From assembly GCA_944372275.1 (NCBI GenBank), contig CALVYO010000001.1:1-39383 (forward strand): 39,383 bases of DNA, given 5' to 3'. This DNA comes from an uncultured Bacilli bacterium. Its GTDB lineage: Bacteria > Bacillota_I > Bacilli_A > RF39 > UBA660. Of this stretch, positions 31,844 through 39,383 are shown in pieces (the first letter of the stretch is position 1; every line of letters begins with the position of its first letter). Below the pieces are notes generated by a model. The model did not search any database and was not told the origin of the DNA. It saw nothing but the letters and a program-made list of their open reading frames with translations. Made by a program: the position numbers and the translations under genes.

Positions 31844-33854
31844 CGATTATTTTTCCTTTCTCTATTTTTATTACTTTATCAAATAAATCCATATTATCTA
31901 AACGATGGGATATGAAAATTATCGTTTTATCTTGATATTCTTTTAAAATATTTTTCATAATTATGCGTTCCATATTTGTATCAACTTGACTCAATCCTTC
32001 ATCGATTATTAAAATATCAAAAGGATTAGAAATAGCGCGACTTAATATTATTCGTTGTTTCTCACCACCTGATAAATTAAAGCCGTTTTCTTCAATTAAA
32101 GTTTTATACCCTAATTGATTTTTTTTAACTATTTCATCGACTAAACATATTTTAGCTACTCTATAAATATCGTTACCTATATTGTTTTCAATAGTATCAG
32201 AAAATAATATTTCATTTTGTGATACATAAACAATATTATTTAATTTGTAGTCGTTAATATCAATATCACCAATATATACTTTATCTCTTTCAATTTCATA
32301 ATGTTGCTTTAAAATTTTAAATAAAGTACTTTTCCCACTACCACTACTACCTAATACCATAACCTTACTTTTTTGTTTTATCGTTAGATTAATATTTGAT
32401 AAAACATTAGTAACATCATCAAAACTATAACTTAGATTATTAAATACAATATCGCCAATAATAGGTTTAACTTGAACATCGTTTCTCTTATAATATAAAT
32501 ACAATATTTTTTTTATCGATATTTTTGCTTGTTTTAAATTGTTATCTAAATCAATGATATTTCTAATTGGACTTAAAAAGTAGATAAGTAAAGAATTGAA
32601 GGACAATAATGTACCAATCGTTATTTTGTTATCCATTACTAAAATAATTCCTACTAATATAATGACTAAAAAGCCAAGATTATTTATTAATTCTTTTAGT
32701 AAATATTGATAATTATAACATTCATCTAAGTCTTTAATTTTATTAGAATAAGTAGCATATTTATCTTCAAAATTATTAATAATTTTATTTTCTATATTAC
32801 ATCCTTTTAATGTTTCATAACCATTAATCGCTTCAACCATATAAGAAGTTACTAATGATTTATTCAAGATAGTTTCATCGATTGATTCATTAAATTTATT
32901 TCTAAATATAACTATTATTAATAAATAAAATAACATAATAACTAAACTTATAAAAAATAAAGTAGAATTTAAAATATACATAATTATTAAAGATAAAATA
33001 GTGAGCGGTAGATCGATAAATAAACTTAAAGCCACTTTGGCAATCACTTGTCTTACAGCTTCTAAATCATTTATCTTTGATATTATTTCACCAGTTGTAT
33101 TATTTTTATAATAACGATATGGGAGGTTTATTATTTGTTTAAAGGAATTGAAAGTAAGATTGAAATCTATTTTTTGATTAATTAAAATTAATATTTTGTT
33201 TCTTAAAAAATCGGATATTATTTTTAATAAATAAACAAGTAAAAATAACATAAATATTAAGATGATTTTCTGTTTAGAAAAAATATTATCTACCATATAT
33301 TGCATATAAAACGATGTGATAATAGAAAATATTGTAATAAAAATAGATATAATAACAACTTGAACCAATTGATTAGTTGAGGTATGAGTTATTTCTTTTA
33401 TAAATTTTATACACGAGTTATTGGGGGTATTTAGTATTTTTTTAATAGGATATAATATTATTAATACATTATTAAATATATTATCAAATTCTTTATACGA
33501 GCTATATTTACGTTTTCCAATCGGATCATTAATCAATAATCTTTTCTTTTTAAAATCTATTTTTTCAATTACAACATAATGTTTGTAGGAGTTATTTATA
33601 ATTACATGGGCAATACATGGAAGTATTACATTTTCTTTTTTTAAATCATTTAATTTACATTTAATTCCATAACTTTCAAAACCTAATTTTTTACTTGCTT
33701 CGATTAAGTGATACGCAGTCGTTCCTGATTTATCAGTTTTACACATTTCTTTTAAATCATTGATATCAACATTACCTTTATAATATCTAATTATATTAAG
33801 TAAACAACTTGGACCACAATCTTTTAAACCTTCTTGCTTAATTCTTTTAAACAT
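31821..33854 (-). CDS. C39 peptidase-containing ABC exporter for double-glycine peptides
   Basis: N-terminal peptidase C39 domain: QEGLKDCGPSCLLNIIRYY with Cys13, His92 in KHYVVIEK and Asp110 in LINDPIG form the triad. Then six membrane helices (about 155-425) and an ATPase with Walker A GSSGSGKST, signature LSGGEKQR, Walker B ILIIDEG and SHRL. 677 aa is slightly short of the usual 700-720. It cuts leaders after Gly-Gly and exports the peptides. The substrates are encoded directly downstream. RBS GGGAGGTAAAAA. Confidence 0.95.
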   Translation of the reverse strand: MFKRIKQEGLKDCGPSCLLNIIRYYKGNVDINDLKEMCKTDKSGTTAYHLIEASKKLGFESYGIKCKLNDLKKENVILPCIAHVIINNSYKHYVVIEKIDFKKKRLLINDPIGKRKYSSYKEFDNIFNNVLIILYPIKKILNTPNNSCIKFIKEITHTSTNQLVQVVIISIFITIFSIITSFYMQYMVDNIFSKQKIILIFMLFLLVYLLKIISDFLRNKILILINQKIDFNLTFNSFKQIINLPYRYYKNNTTGEIISKINDLEAVRQVIAKVALSLFIDLPLTILSLIIMYILNSTLFFISLVIMLFYLLIIVIFRNKFNESIDETILNKSLVTSYMVEAINGYETLKGCNIENKIINNFEDKYATYSNKIKDLDECYNYQYLLKELINNLGFLVIILVGIILVMDNKITIGTLLSFNSLLIYFLSPIRNIIDLDNNLKQAKISIKKILYLYYKRNDVQVKPIIGDIVFNNLSYSFDDVTNVLSNINLTIKQKSKVMVLGSSGSGKSTLFKILKQHYEIERDKVYIGDIDINDYKLNNIVYVSQNEILFSDTIENNIGNDIYRVAKICLVDEIVKKNQLGYKTLIEENGFNLSGGEKQRIILSRAISNPFDILIIDEGLSQVDTNMERIIMKNILKEYQDKTIIFISHRLDNMDLFDKVIKIEKGKIIDDLSKNT

Positions 33855-33910
33855 TTTTTACCTCCCTACTAGTTATATTAGCCAAAAGTATAGCGAATTC
33901 CTGCAAGAAT

Positions 33911-33940
33911 TAAAAAAAAATTGCATTTTTTTGCAATTTT
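33911..33940 (-). terminator. Intrinsic terminator after yebC
   Basis: AAAAATTGCA / TGCAATTTTT stem with an A-rich loop and nine T on the minus strand; the sequence could also act on the plus strand. The promoter of the exporter gene must lie between it and 33854 (TATACT near 33880). Confidence 0.75.
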
Positions 33941-33960
33941 TTCTAATTTTACATAATTTT

Positions 33961-34677
33961 TTATATATTTGATACGTTGTGGTAAACATTTGAAACATCT
34001 TCAACATCATCTAACATAGCTAATAATTTGTTAAACAATTCTAAATCTTCACCAGTTAATTCAACTTTATCTTTTGCAAGCATAGTAATTTCATCCATAT
34101 CAAATGTAACATTAGGTAAAATTTTAATAATACTTTCTTTTATTTTAAATAAATCTTGTGGATCACCATAAATAACAATACCATCATCTTCTTCAATATC
34201 TTTAACATCTATATCATTTTCAATTAAGGCATTAATCGTATCATCAATACTTAATCCCTTAAAACTTACAATACATAAATTATCATAATTATAAGAAACA
34301 CTACCAATACTTCCCATTTTAATATGACATTTATTAACAACTGCTCTTAAATCACTTACACTTCTATTAACATTATCAGTTAAACATTCAACTATTAAAG
34401 TAGAACCTGCTGGGCCAAATAATTCATAAGTATTTTTAATATAATTTTCATCTATACCACTATTTACTTTATCGATTGCCCTTTTAATAATATCAGATGG
34501 AACTTGTTCTTTTTTAGCCCTTTCCACTAATCTTTTTAATGATGCATTAGCCTCTAAACTAGTACCACCATTTTTAGCTGCTTGATAAATTTCTTTAGCA
34601 TACATACTATAAATTTTGCCACGTGCTGCTCCTGTTTTTTGAATACTTGCTTTTCTTACTTCATACGCTCTTCCCAT
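33961..34677 (-). CDS. yebC: YebC/PmpR family protein
   Basis: MGRAYEVRKASIQKTGAARGKIYSMYAKEIYQAAKNGG is the conserved start, followed by RAIDKVNSG, YELFGPAGSTLIVECLTDNVNRSVSDLRA and GSIGSVSYNYD, all family hallmarks; 238 aa is normal. Long annotated as a transcriptional regulator; recent work on some members links them to translation of difficult (proline-rich) stretches. Soluble and cytoplasmic. Downstream of rnc. Confidence 0.95.
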   Translation of the reverse strand: MGRAYEVRKASIQKTGAARGKIYSMYAKEIYQAAKNGGTSLEANASLKRLVERAKKEQVPSDIIKRAIDKVNSGIDENYIKNTYELFGPAGSTLIVECLTDNVNRSVSDLRAVVNKCHIKMGSIGSVSYNYDNLCIVSFKGLSIDDTINALIENDIDVKDIEEDDGIVIYGDPQDLFKIKESIIKILPNVTFDMDEITMLAKDKVELTGEDLELFNKLLAMLDDVEDVSNVYHNVSNI

Positions 34678-34729
34678 TTCAAATCACCTCCTATATTTTA
34701 CATTTATTTTTTTTATTTATCAATATCTT

Positions 34730-35392
34730 TTAACCATTTTGTGCTTTTTTTAAAGCATCGTGAGCTGCTTGTTGTTCGGCTTCTTTTTTACTATGAGCCA
34801 TTCCTTCACCATAAATAATATTATCTATTTTAACTATTACTTTAAATGTTTTATTATGCGCAGGACCAAACTCATCAACTACAACATATTCTAAAGATCT
34901 TTTATCTGTTTGAACTAATTCTTGTAATATAGATTTATAATCAGTATCAAATTCTATTTCTTTATTTTCAATTAGTATTATAACATTATCATATATAAAT
35001 TTTTTAACATAACTAAATCCTAAATCTAAATACATTGCTCCAATAAACGCTTCAAATATATCCGCAACTATTGCTTTACGATATCTTCCACCATTTTCTT
35101 CTTCTCCATGACCTAACCTTAAATATTTATTTAAATTCAATCTTTTAGCATATTCAAAATTAGCATCTTCACAAACATATTTAGCTCGTAGTTTAGTCAT
35201 AACCCCTTCTTCATAGTCTGTTGTTTGATACAAATATTCACTTATAACTAGTTCTAAAACTGCATCACCTAAATATTCTAGTCTTTCATAACTTTCTTCA
35301 TTATTTTCATTAGCAAATGAAGTATGCGTTAAAGCAGTTATATATAACTTTTCATTTCGATAATCTATTTTTAAATCATTCAACAATTTCAT
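34730..35392 (-). CDS. rnc: Ribonuclease III
   Basis: Start at ATG 35392, just after GGTGATTTG; the in-frame TTG at 35395 is not needed. ERLEYLGDAVLELVISEYLY is the RNase III signature with the catalytic acids, ADIFEAFIGAMYLDLG the second metal site, and a double-stranded RNA-binding domain closes the protein (about 150-220; GPAHNKTFKV, GMAHSKKEAEQQAAHDAL). It processes rRNA precursors and other duplex RNA. 220 aa is typical for Firmicutes. Confidence 0.96.
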   Translation of the reverse strand: MKLLNDLKIDYRNEKLYITALTHTSFANENNEESYERLEYLGDAVLELVISEYLYQTTDYEEGVMTKLRAKYVCEDANFEYAKRLNLNKYLRLGHGEEENGGRYRKAIVADIFEAFIGAMYLDLGFSYVKKFIYDNVIILIENKEIEFDTDYKSILQELVQTDKRSLEYVVVDEFGPAHNKTFKVIVKIDNIIYGEGMAHSKKEAEQQAAHDALKKAQNG

Positions 35393-35472
35393 CAAATCAC
35401 CACATATATTATACTATAAAATTATCAAAAATAAAATTTACTTTTTATATTTTTTAATGTATAATTATTATT

Positions 35473-35694
35473 ATGAAATATTTTTTATTAGGATTTATTA
35501 AAACATATCAGATGATACCGGGACCTTGGCATAATTGTTGTAGACATACTCCTACTTGTTCAAATTATGGAATCGAAGCAATAATAAAACATGGTTCATT
35601 TAGAGGTAGCATTTTGACTATTAAAAGAATAATTAGGTGTAACCCATTTGGAAGTTGTGGTTATGATCCTGTACCAGAGAGGAGAAAAAAATGA
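35473..35694 (+). CDS. yidD: Membrane protein insertion efficiency factor YidD
   Basis: YQMIPGPWHNCCRHTPTCSNYGIEAI is the family signature with its conserved Cys-rich motif, followed by RIIRCNPFGSCGYDPVPE. 73 aa is the usual length. Associates with the inner face of the membrane and aids YidC/Oxa1-dependent insertion. Its stop overlaps the next gene by 4 nt (ATGA). It is normally found near rpmH, rnpA and yidC; here it heads a different small operon. Confidence 0.93.
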   Translation: MKYFLLGFIKTYQMIPGPWHNCCRHTPTCSNYGIEAIIKHGSFRGSILTIKRIIRCNPFGSCGYDPVPERRKK

Positions 35695-36584
35695 AAAAAA
35701 TTATTTTATTAATTATTAGTATTTTATGTTTAACAGGATGTTTTAAAAGAGATACGATGGAAGGAATAAATATTTATACAACTATTTATCCAATTACTTA
35801 TATAACCGAAAGATTATATGGTGAATATAGTAATATCGAAAGTATTTATCCAAATGGCGTTAATATTCAATTAGAAAAATGTGAAGAATGTGACAATTTA
35901 CTTTATACATTAACAGATAAACAATTAACAGATTATAGTAAAGCAGATTTATTCATATTTAATTCATTATTGTATGAAGGTGAATATGTTAAACCGATGT
36001 TTGAAAATAATAAAAAATTAAAAATAATTAATGCAACAGATAATTTAACAATGGATGAATTTTATGGTTTAGAAGAGATATGGTTCGATCCATCAAGATT
36101 ATTAACTTTAGCGCGTAGTATTAAAAATGGTTTAAATGAATATATTAGTAACTATTATTTAAAACAAAATATTGAAAATAATTTTAATACTTTAAAAGAA
36201 GAATTGGATAAAATTGGATCTAAATTATCTGATACAACTAAAGAAGCGACAAATAAAATATTAGTTACAAATGATGAAATGTTTGAATTTTTATCACGAG
36301 ATAAATACGGTTTAACAGTTTATGTTTTAGATGAAAATGCGAATAGTAAAACAATAAGTGATGTCAAATCTTTAATTGAAATTGATAAAGTAAATTATAT
36401 ATACATTAAACAATATGACGAACCAAATGAAATAATTAATAATTTAATTGAGGGAACTGATGTTGAAATAATAAAATTACATATGTTAACTAACTTAACA
36501 GAAAATGAAATAAGCAATAAAAAAGATTATTTTACTATAATGAATGAAAATATTGAATTATTAAGAAAAAATTTATATAATTAA
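35691..36584 (+). CDS. ZnuA-like metal-binding-type lipoprotein with degenerate ligands (297 aa)
   Basis: A lipoprotein signal ends in CLTGC with Cys17 as lipid site. IYTTIYPITYITERLYGEY, then EEIWFDPSRLLTLARSIKNGL, ILVTNDEMFEFLSRDKYGL and YFTIMNENIELLRKNL follow the order of ZnuA/PsaA (cluster A-I) binding proteins. The usual ligand histidines are absent: DPH-Y-EP becomes GVNIQLEKCEEC, DPHxWLDP becomes EEIWFDPS, and the T-x-H of the third site becomes TND. No ATPase or permease gene is adjacent. It may bind another metal, use the CxxC pair, or have lost metal binding. Confidence 0.78.
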   Translation: MKKIILLIISILCLTGCFKRDTMEGINIYTTIYPITYITERLYGEYSNIESIYPNGVNIQLEKCEECDNLLYTLTDKQLTDYSKADLFIFNSLLYEGEYVKPMFENNKKLKIINATDNLTMDEFYGLEEIWFDPSRLLTLARSIKNGLNEYISNYYLKQNIENNFNTLKEELDKIGSKLSDTTKEATNKILVTNDEMFEFLSRDKYGLTVYVLDENANSKTISDVKSLIEIDKVNYIYIKQYDEPNEIINNLIEGTDVEIIKLHMLTNLTENEISNKKDYFTIMNENIELLRKNLYN

Positions 36585-36599
36585 GTAAGGAGGTATTTT

Positions 36600-37337
36600 A
36601 TGTGGATTATTTTAATTATTGTTGTTTTAGTTATTTTATCATCAGTTAAACAAATTGATGAATATGAACGAGGCGTTAAATTTACAACTGGAAAATTCAG
36701 CAAAATGATGGAACCAGGTTGGAGATTAGTTTTACCAATTTTTCAATCATTTAAAAAAGTTGATATTAGAACAAAAGCAGTTGATGTTCCTGAACAAGAG
36801 GCAATTACTAAAGATAATGTTTCAGTTAAAATTAATGCGGTATTATACTACAAAGTATTCGATGCTTCTAAAGCAATATTAGCCGTTGAAAACTTTAGAT
36901 ATGCAGTTAGTCAATTAGCCCAAACAACTATGCGTAATGCTGTTGGAGCTGTATCATTAGATGAGTTATTAGGTGAAAGAGAAAAAATTTCTACTGAAAT
37001 ATGTAAAGTGATTGATGAAGCAACTGATCCTTGGGGAATCAAAGTTGAAAATGTCGAATTAAAAGATATTTCATTACCAGAAGAAATGAAAAGAGTTATT
37101 GCTAAAGCTGCTGAAGCAGAAAGAGAAAAAACTGCTGTAATTACTAAAGCACAAGGTGAAGTTGAAGCATCACAAAATCTAGCCAAAGCTGCTGAAATTA
37201 TGGCTACAACTCCAGGTGCTTTACATCTAAGAACATTATCAACATTGAATGATATTAGTTCTGATCAATCAAATACAATTATATTTGCTGTTCCAATTGA
37301 AGTATTAAGAGCATTTGAAAATAATGATAAAAAATAG
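36600..37337 (+). CDS. SPFH/stomatin-like (slipin) membrane protein
   Basis: A short N-terminal membrane segment (MWIILIIVVLVILSSV) and then the SPFH domain: VKQIDEYERGVKFTTGKF, PGWRLVLPIFQSFKKVDIRT, VDVPEQEAITKDNVSV, VLYYKVFD, AQTTMRNAVGAVSLDELLGERE, GIKVENVELKDISLPEEM, then the Ala/Glu-rich helix. 245 aa is usual for slipins. Such proteins oligomerise and organise membrane domains; NfeD partners are often adjacent but none is visible here. RBS AAGGAGG. Ends at a bidirectional terminator. Confidence 0.93.
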   Translation: MWIILIIVVLVILSSVKQIDEYERGVKFTTGKFSKMMEPGWRLVLPIFQSFKKVDIRTKAVDVPEQEAITKDNVSVKINAVLYYKVFDASKAILAVENFRYAVSQLAQTTMRNAVGAVSLDELLGEREKISTEICKVIDEATDPWGIKVENVELKDISLPEEMKRVIAKAAEAEREKTAVITKAQGEVEASQNLAKAAEIMATTPGALHLRTLSTLNDISSDQSNTIIFAVPIEVLRAFENNDKK

Positions 37338-37353
37338 ACTTTCGTCTATTTTT
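37330..37353. terminator. Bidirectional terminator between SPFH gene and symporter
   Basis: AAAAATAGAC-TTTC-GTCTATTTTT: 10-bp stem with T tracts on both sides, placed between convergent genes. Confidence 0.9.
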
Positions 37354-38557
37354 ATTTTATCCAATCTTTACCTTCAACCAATCTTGTAACTAACATTGAA
37401 CTTGATACATCCCCTACTACATTTAAACAAGTGGCTGGTGGATCAATTAACCAACCAATTGTAGCAATAATTGGAAATGCTTCTAAAGGAAATCCATATA
37501 AAGAAACTATTAACATTTCACCTATTAAACCACCGCCAGGAATTCCAGACATAACTACTGCACTTAATACTGCTATTGTTATTGCTATAGCATAAGTATC
37601 AAATCCTACAAACGGCATATTAAATATTCCAAATAAAAATACTATTTTTAAAATTGCTCCCATACTAGAGCCTTCCATATGCATTGTAGCACCGATAGGT
37701 AATGTTACATCTCTTATATCTTTAGGTATATTCATATTACTAGCTGTTTCTAAATTAGTTGGTAAACTTGCTAATGAAGACTGTGTTGCTAAAGATGTGG
37801 CTGCTGCTGAAAATATATTTTTATAAAATAATTTAACTCCTTTTTTCTTACCTGCAATATAAGCATATAAATAATAAAATATTACAAAATAAACTACACA
37901 CATTACATAATATAAAATCATACTTTTAGCATAACTACCAATTAATTGTGGACCAAATTCCCCTATTAAATTAGCAAAATAAGCACATAATCCGATTGGT
38001 GCATAATACATAATAATATTAATTATTTTCATCATTACATTAGATATATTTTCTAATGATTTAGCTAATTTATCATTCTTAGTTAAAGCCACACCAATAC
38101 CAAATAATATCGTAAATATTATTAAAGGTAACATATTGCTTCTAGATAATAAATTAGAAAAATCAGTTACTGTTAATGCTTGAACAATTTGATCACCAAT
38201 ACTTACTTCGGTAGCCTCGCCTTGTTCTAAAACGATATTCGCATTACCAACTGGATCAATTACTTTAGTAACACCTAACATTAAAATTCCGGCTACTGCA
38301 CTAGTTAAGATAAATACTAAAAAAACATATTTTAATATTTTACCTAATCTTTTTAAATTAACCATATTAGCAATACTACTAGATATTGTAAAGAATACTA
38401 AAGGTACTACAATCGTATACATCATATTTAAAAATATTGTTCCAAATGGTTTTAATATAACAGCATCTTCTTCTAAAATTATACCTAAAATACAACCTAT
38501 TATAATAGAAAATAATAATATAATTGGAAATTTATAATTTTTCCAAAACTTTTTCAT
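37352..38557 (-). CDS. DAACS family (glutamate/neutral amino acid):cation symporter
   Basis: Eight or more hydrophobic segments and the DAACS pattern: PFGTIFLNMMYTIVVPLVFFTI, SLATQSSLASLP (hairpin 1), PIGATMHMEGSSMGAILKIVFLF, SGIPGGGLIGEMLI (hairpin 2) and IDPPATCLNVVGD (helix 8). 401 aa is usual. In helix 8 the Asp and Asn of D-x2-R-T-x2-N are kept but the Arg that binds side-chain carboxylates in glutamate/aspartate carriers is Ala here. A neutral substrate (for example Ser/Thr/Ala) is therefore more likely than an acidic one. Monocistronic, with RBS GGAGGGAAA. Confidence 0.9.
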   Translation of the reverse strand: MKKFWKNYKFPIILLFSIIIGCILGIILEEDAVILKPFGTIFLNMMYTIVVPLVFFTISSSIANMVNLKRLGKILKYVFLVFILTSAVAGILMLGVTKVIDPVGNANIVLEQGEATEVSIGDQIVQALTVTDFSNLLSRSNMLPLIIFTILFGIGVALTKNDKLAKSLENISNVMMKIINIIMYYAPIGLCAYFANLIGEFGPQLIGSYAKSMILYYVMCVVYFVIFYYLYAYIAGKKKGVKLFYKNIFSAAATSLATQSSLASLPTNLETASNMNIPKDIRDVTLPIGATMHMEGSSMGAILKIVFLFGIFNMPFVGFDTYAIAITIAVLSAVVMSGIPGGGLIGEMLIVSLYGFPLEAFPIIATIGWLIDPPATCLNVVGDVSSSMLVTRLVEGKDWIK

Positions 38558-38632
38558 TTTTCCCTCCTTAATTAATTATATTTTTTTATAAACAAATATT
38601 ACCATATACATATAATAAATTAGGTGATTTAT

Positions 38633-39232
38633 ATGTATATCGGAATTATAGGAAGAAAAAATGAAGATAAAATAACATTTAATCAAGAAATTATAAATGT
38701 TATTTATAAATATAATTGTATACCTATTGGAATAATAGTTAATTTTAATAATGATTCAGATGAAGAATTTAATAAAATTAAAAATTTACTAGATATATGT
38801 AATGGTTTTATTTTACAAGGTGGCTCAGATTATTACGATATAGATATATTAATAACTAAATACTTATATGATAAAAATATACCAACTTTAGGTATTTGTT
38901 TAGGTATGCAGACGATGGGAATGACATTTAACGGAGTTATGGATGATATTGATGATCATAAAAGTTTAGCTAAATATGTTCACTATATTGAAATAAATAA
39001 TAATTCAAAATTACATCAAATAATTAAAAAAAATAAAATATTAGTTAATAGTCGCCATAAATCATACATTTTAAAAACTGATTTAGATGTTGCTGCAACT
39101 AATAAAATAATAGAAGCAATTGAAGATAAAAATAAAAGATTTTTTATTGGAGTCCAATGGCATCCTGAAAGTTTAATGGATGAAAATAGTATTTTATTGT
39201 TTAATTCTTTCTTTAATAGCATAAAATATTAA
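38633..39232 (+). CDS. Class I glutamine amidotransferase-like hydrolase (PuuD/peptidase C26-like)
   Basis: Start at ATG 38633 with TAGGTG 6 nt upstream; the in-frame GTG 38624 belongs to that ribosome site. IGIIGRKNEDK, GFILQGGSDYYDID, PTLGICLGMQTMG (nucleophile Cys), NSRHKSYI and FIGVQWHPESLMD (His and Glu) match gamma-glutamyl-hydrolase-type C26 proteins. 199 aa is shorter than PuuD (about 250). The substrate is not defined by context; gamma-glutamyl compounds are likely. It is divergent from the symporter. Confidence 0.85.
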   Translation: MYIGIIGRKNEDKITFNQEIINVIYKYNCIPIGIIVNFNNDSDEEFNKIKNLLDICNGFILQGGSDYYDIDILITKYLYDKNIPTLGICLGMQTMGMTFNGVMDDIDDHKSLAKYVHYIEINNNSKLHQIIKKNKILVNSRHKSYILKTDLDVAATNKIIEAIEDKNKRFFIGVQWHPESLMDENSILLFNSFFNSIKY

Positions 39233-39260
39233 AAAAATTATAAAAAATATTAAAAAAGGC

Positions 39261-39289
39261 TTGCCAAAATAAAAAAAATAATGTATACT
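39261..39289 (+). promoter_or_regulatory. Promoter of tRNA-Ile
   Basis: TTGCCA (39261-39266), 17 nt, TATACT (39284-39289), about 20 nt before the mature 5' end. Confidence 0.8.
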
Positions 39290-39309
39290 TAATATGCGTT
39301 TCAGAAATT

Positions 39310-39383
<74 letters not shown>

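Noticed and set aside
31821..33854. Type I (RTX toxin) exporter or lantibiotic system
   Set aside because: The intact catalytic Cys and the double-glycine leaders point to class II bacteriocin export; no lanthionine-forming enzyme is present.

Overview
The window is strongly AT-rich, uses the standard code (TGG for Trp, real TGA stops), has strong AGGAGG-type ribosome sites and sigma-A type promoters (TTGACA/TATAAT, often with an extended TG-n -10), and carries low-GC Firmicutes genes (lexA, ftsK/spoIIIE, eno, murD, rpsU, yqeY, yebC, rnc, yidD). I infer an uncultured, walled member of the Bacilli, perhaps a gut lineage of the RF39 or Erysipelotrichales type. No taxonomic marker in the window proves this.

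Layout. 1-8429 (minus): operon A. It encodes a membrane anchor (8429), two large secreted subunits (7710, 6402) and a smaller subunit (5018), all three with SipW-type signal peptides. Next come a 47-aa peptide and a 534-aa cytoplasmic protein, then, under its own promoter, an ER/SipW-type signal peptidase fused to about 500 extra residues, and an ORF cut by the window edge. 8430-8733 is a regulatory region with repeats. 8734-9345 (plus) is a solitary TasA/camelysin-like secreted protein. 9390-11362 (minus) is a type II restriction-modification pair. 11458-20484 (minus) is locus B, a second copy of anchor plus two large subunits, a predicted hairpin-rich ncRNA, then a 1096-aa adhesin-like protein, two small SipW-signal proteins and a signal-peptidase-like protein lacking recognisable catalytic residues.

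20650-21623 (plus): secreted/anchored SNase-like nuclease and a frameshifted gene. 21657-22735: lexA with a divergent mini-operon (small HTH protein plus a 46-aa membrane peptide) whose promoter spacer holds a LexA-like palindrome. 22832-22944: predicted orphan small RNA. 22950-30101 (minus): a DUF3800 protein, ftsK, then murD, a HipA-like pair, a PEBP protein and eno. 30175-30845: rpsU and yqeY. 30951-33854 (minus): a bacteriocin locus with a C39 peptidase/ABC exporter, an accessory protein, two double-glycine peptides too short for routine ORF calling, and a third small ORF. 33961-35392: yebC and rnc. 35473-37337 (plus): yidD, a ZnuA-like lipoprotein and an SPFH protein. 37352-39232: a DAACS symporter and a class I glutamine amidotransferase-like hydrolase. 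39310: tRNA-Ile(GAT), running to the window edge.

The most distinctive system is the surface-fibre-like apparatus of loci A and B. Both start from near-identical promoters with tandem Spo0A-like 0A boxes in the same position. The signal peptidase with a large cytoplasmic extension and the apparently dead signal peptidase are the obvious candidates for processing or assembly factors. This resembles in logic the Bacillus tapA-sipW-tasA matrix operon, but the gene content differs. The bacteriocin locus, the SOS mini-operon and two predicted small RNAs are separate points of interest.
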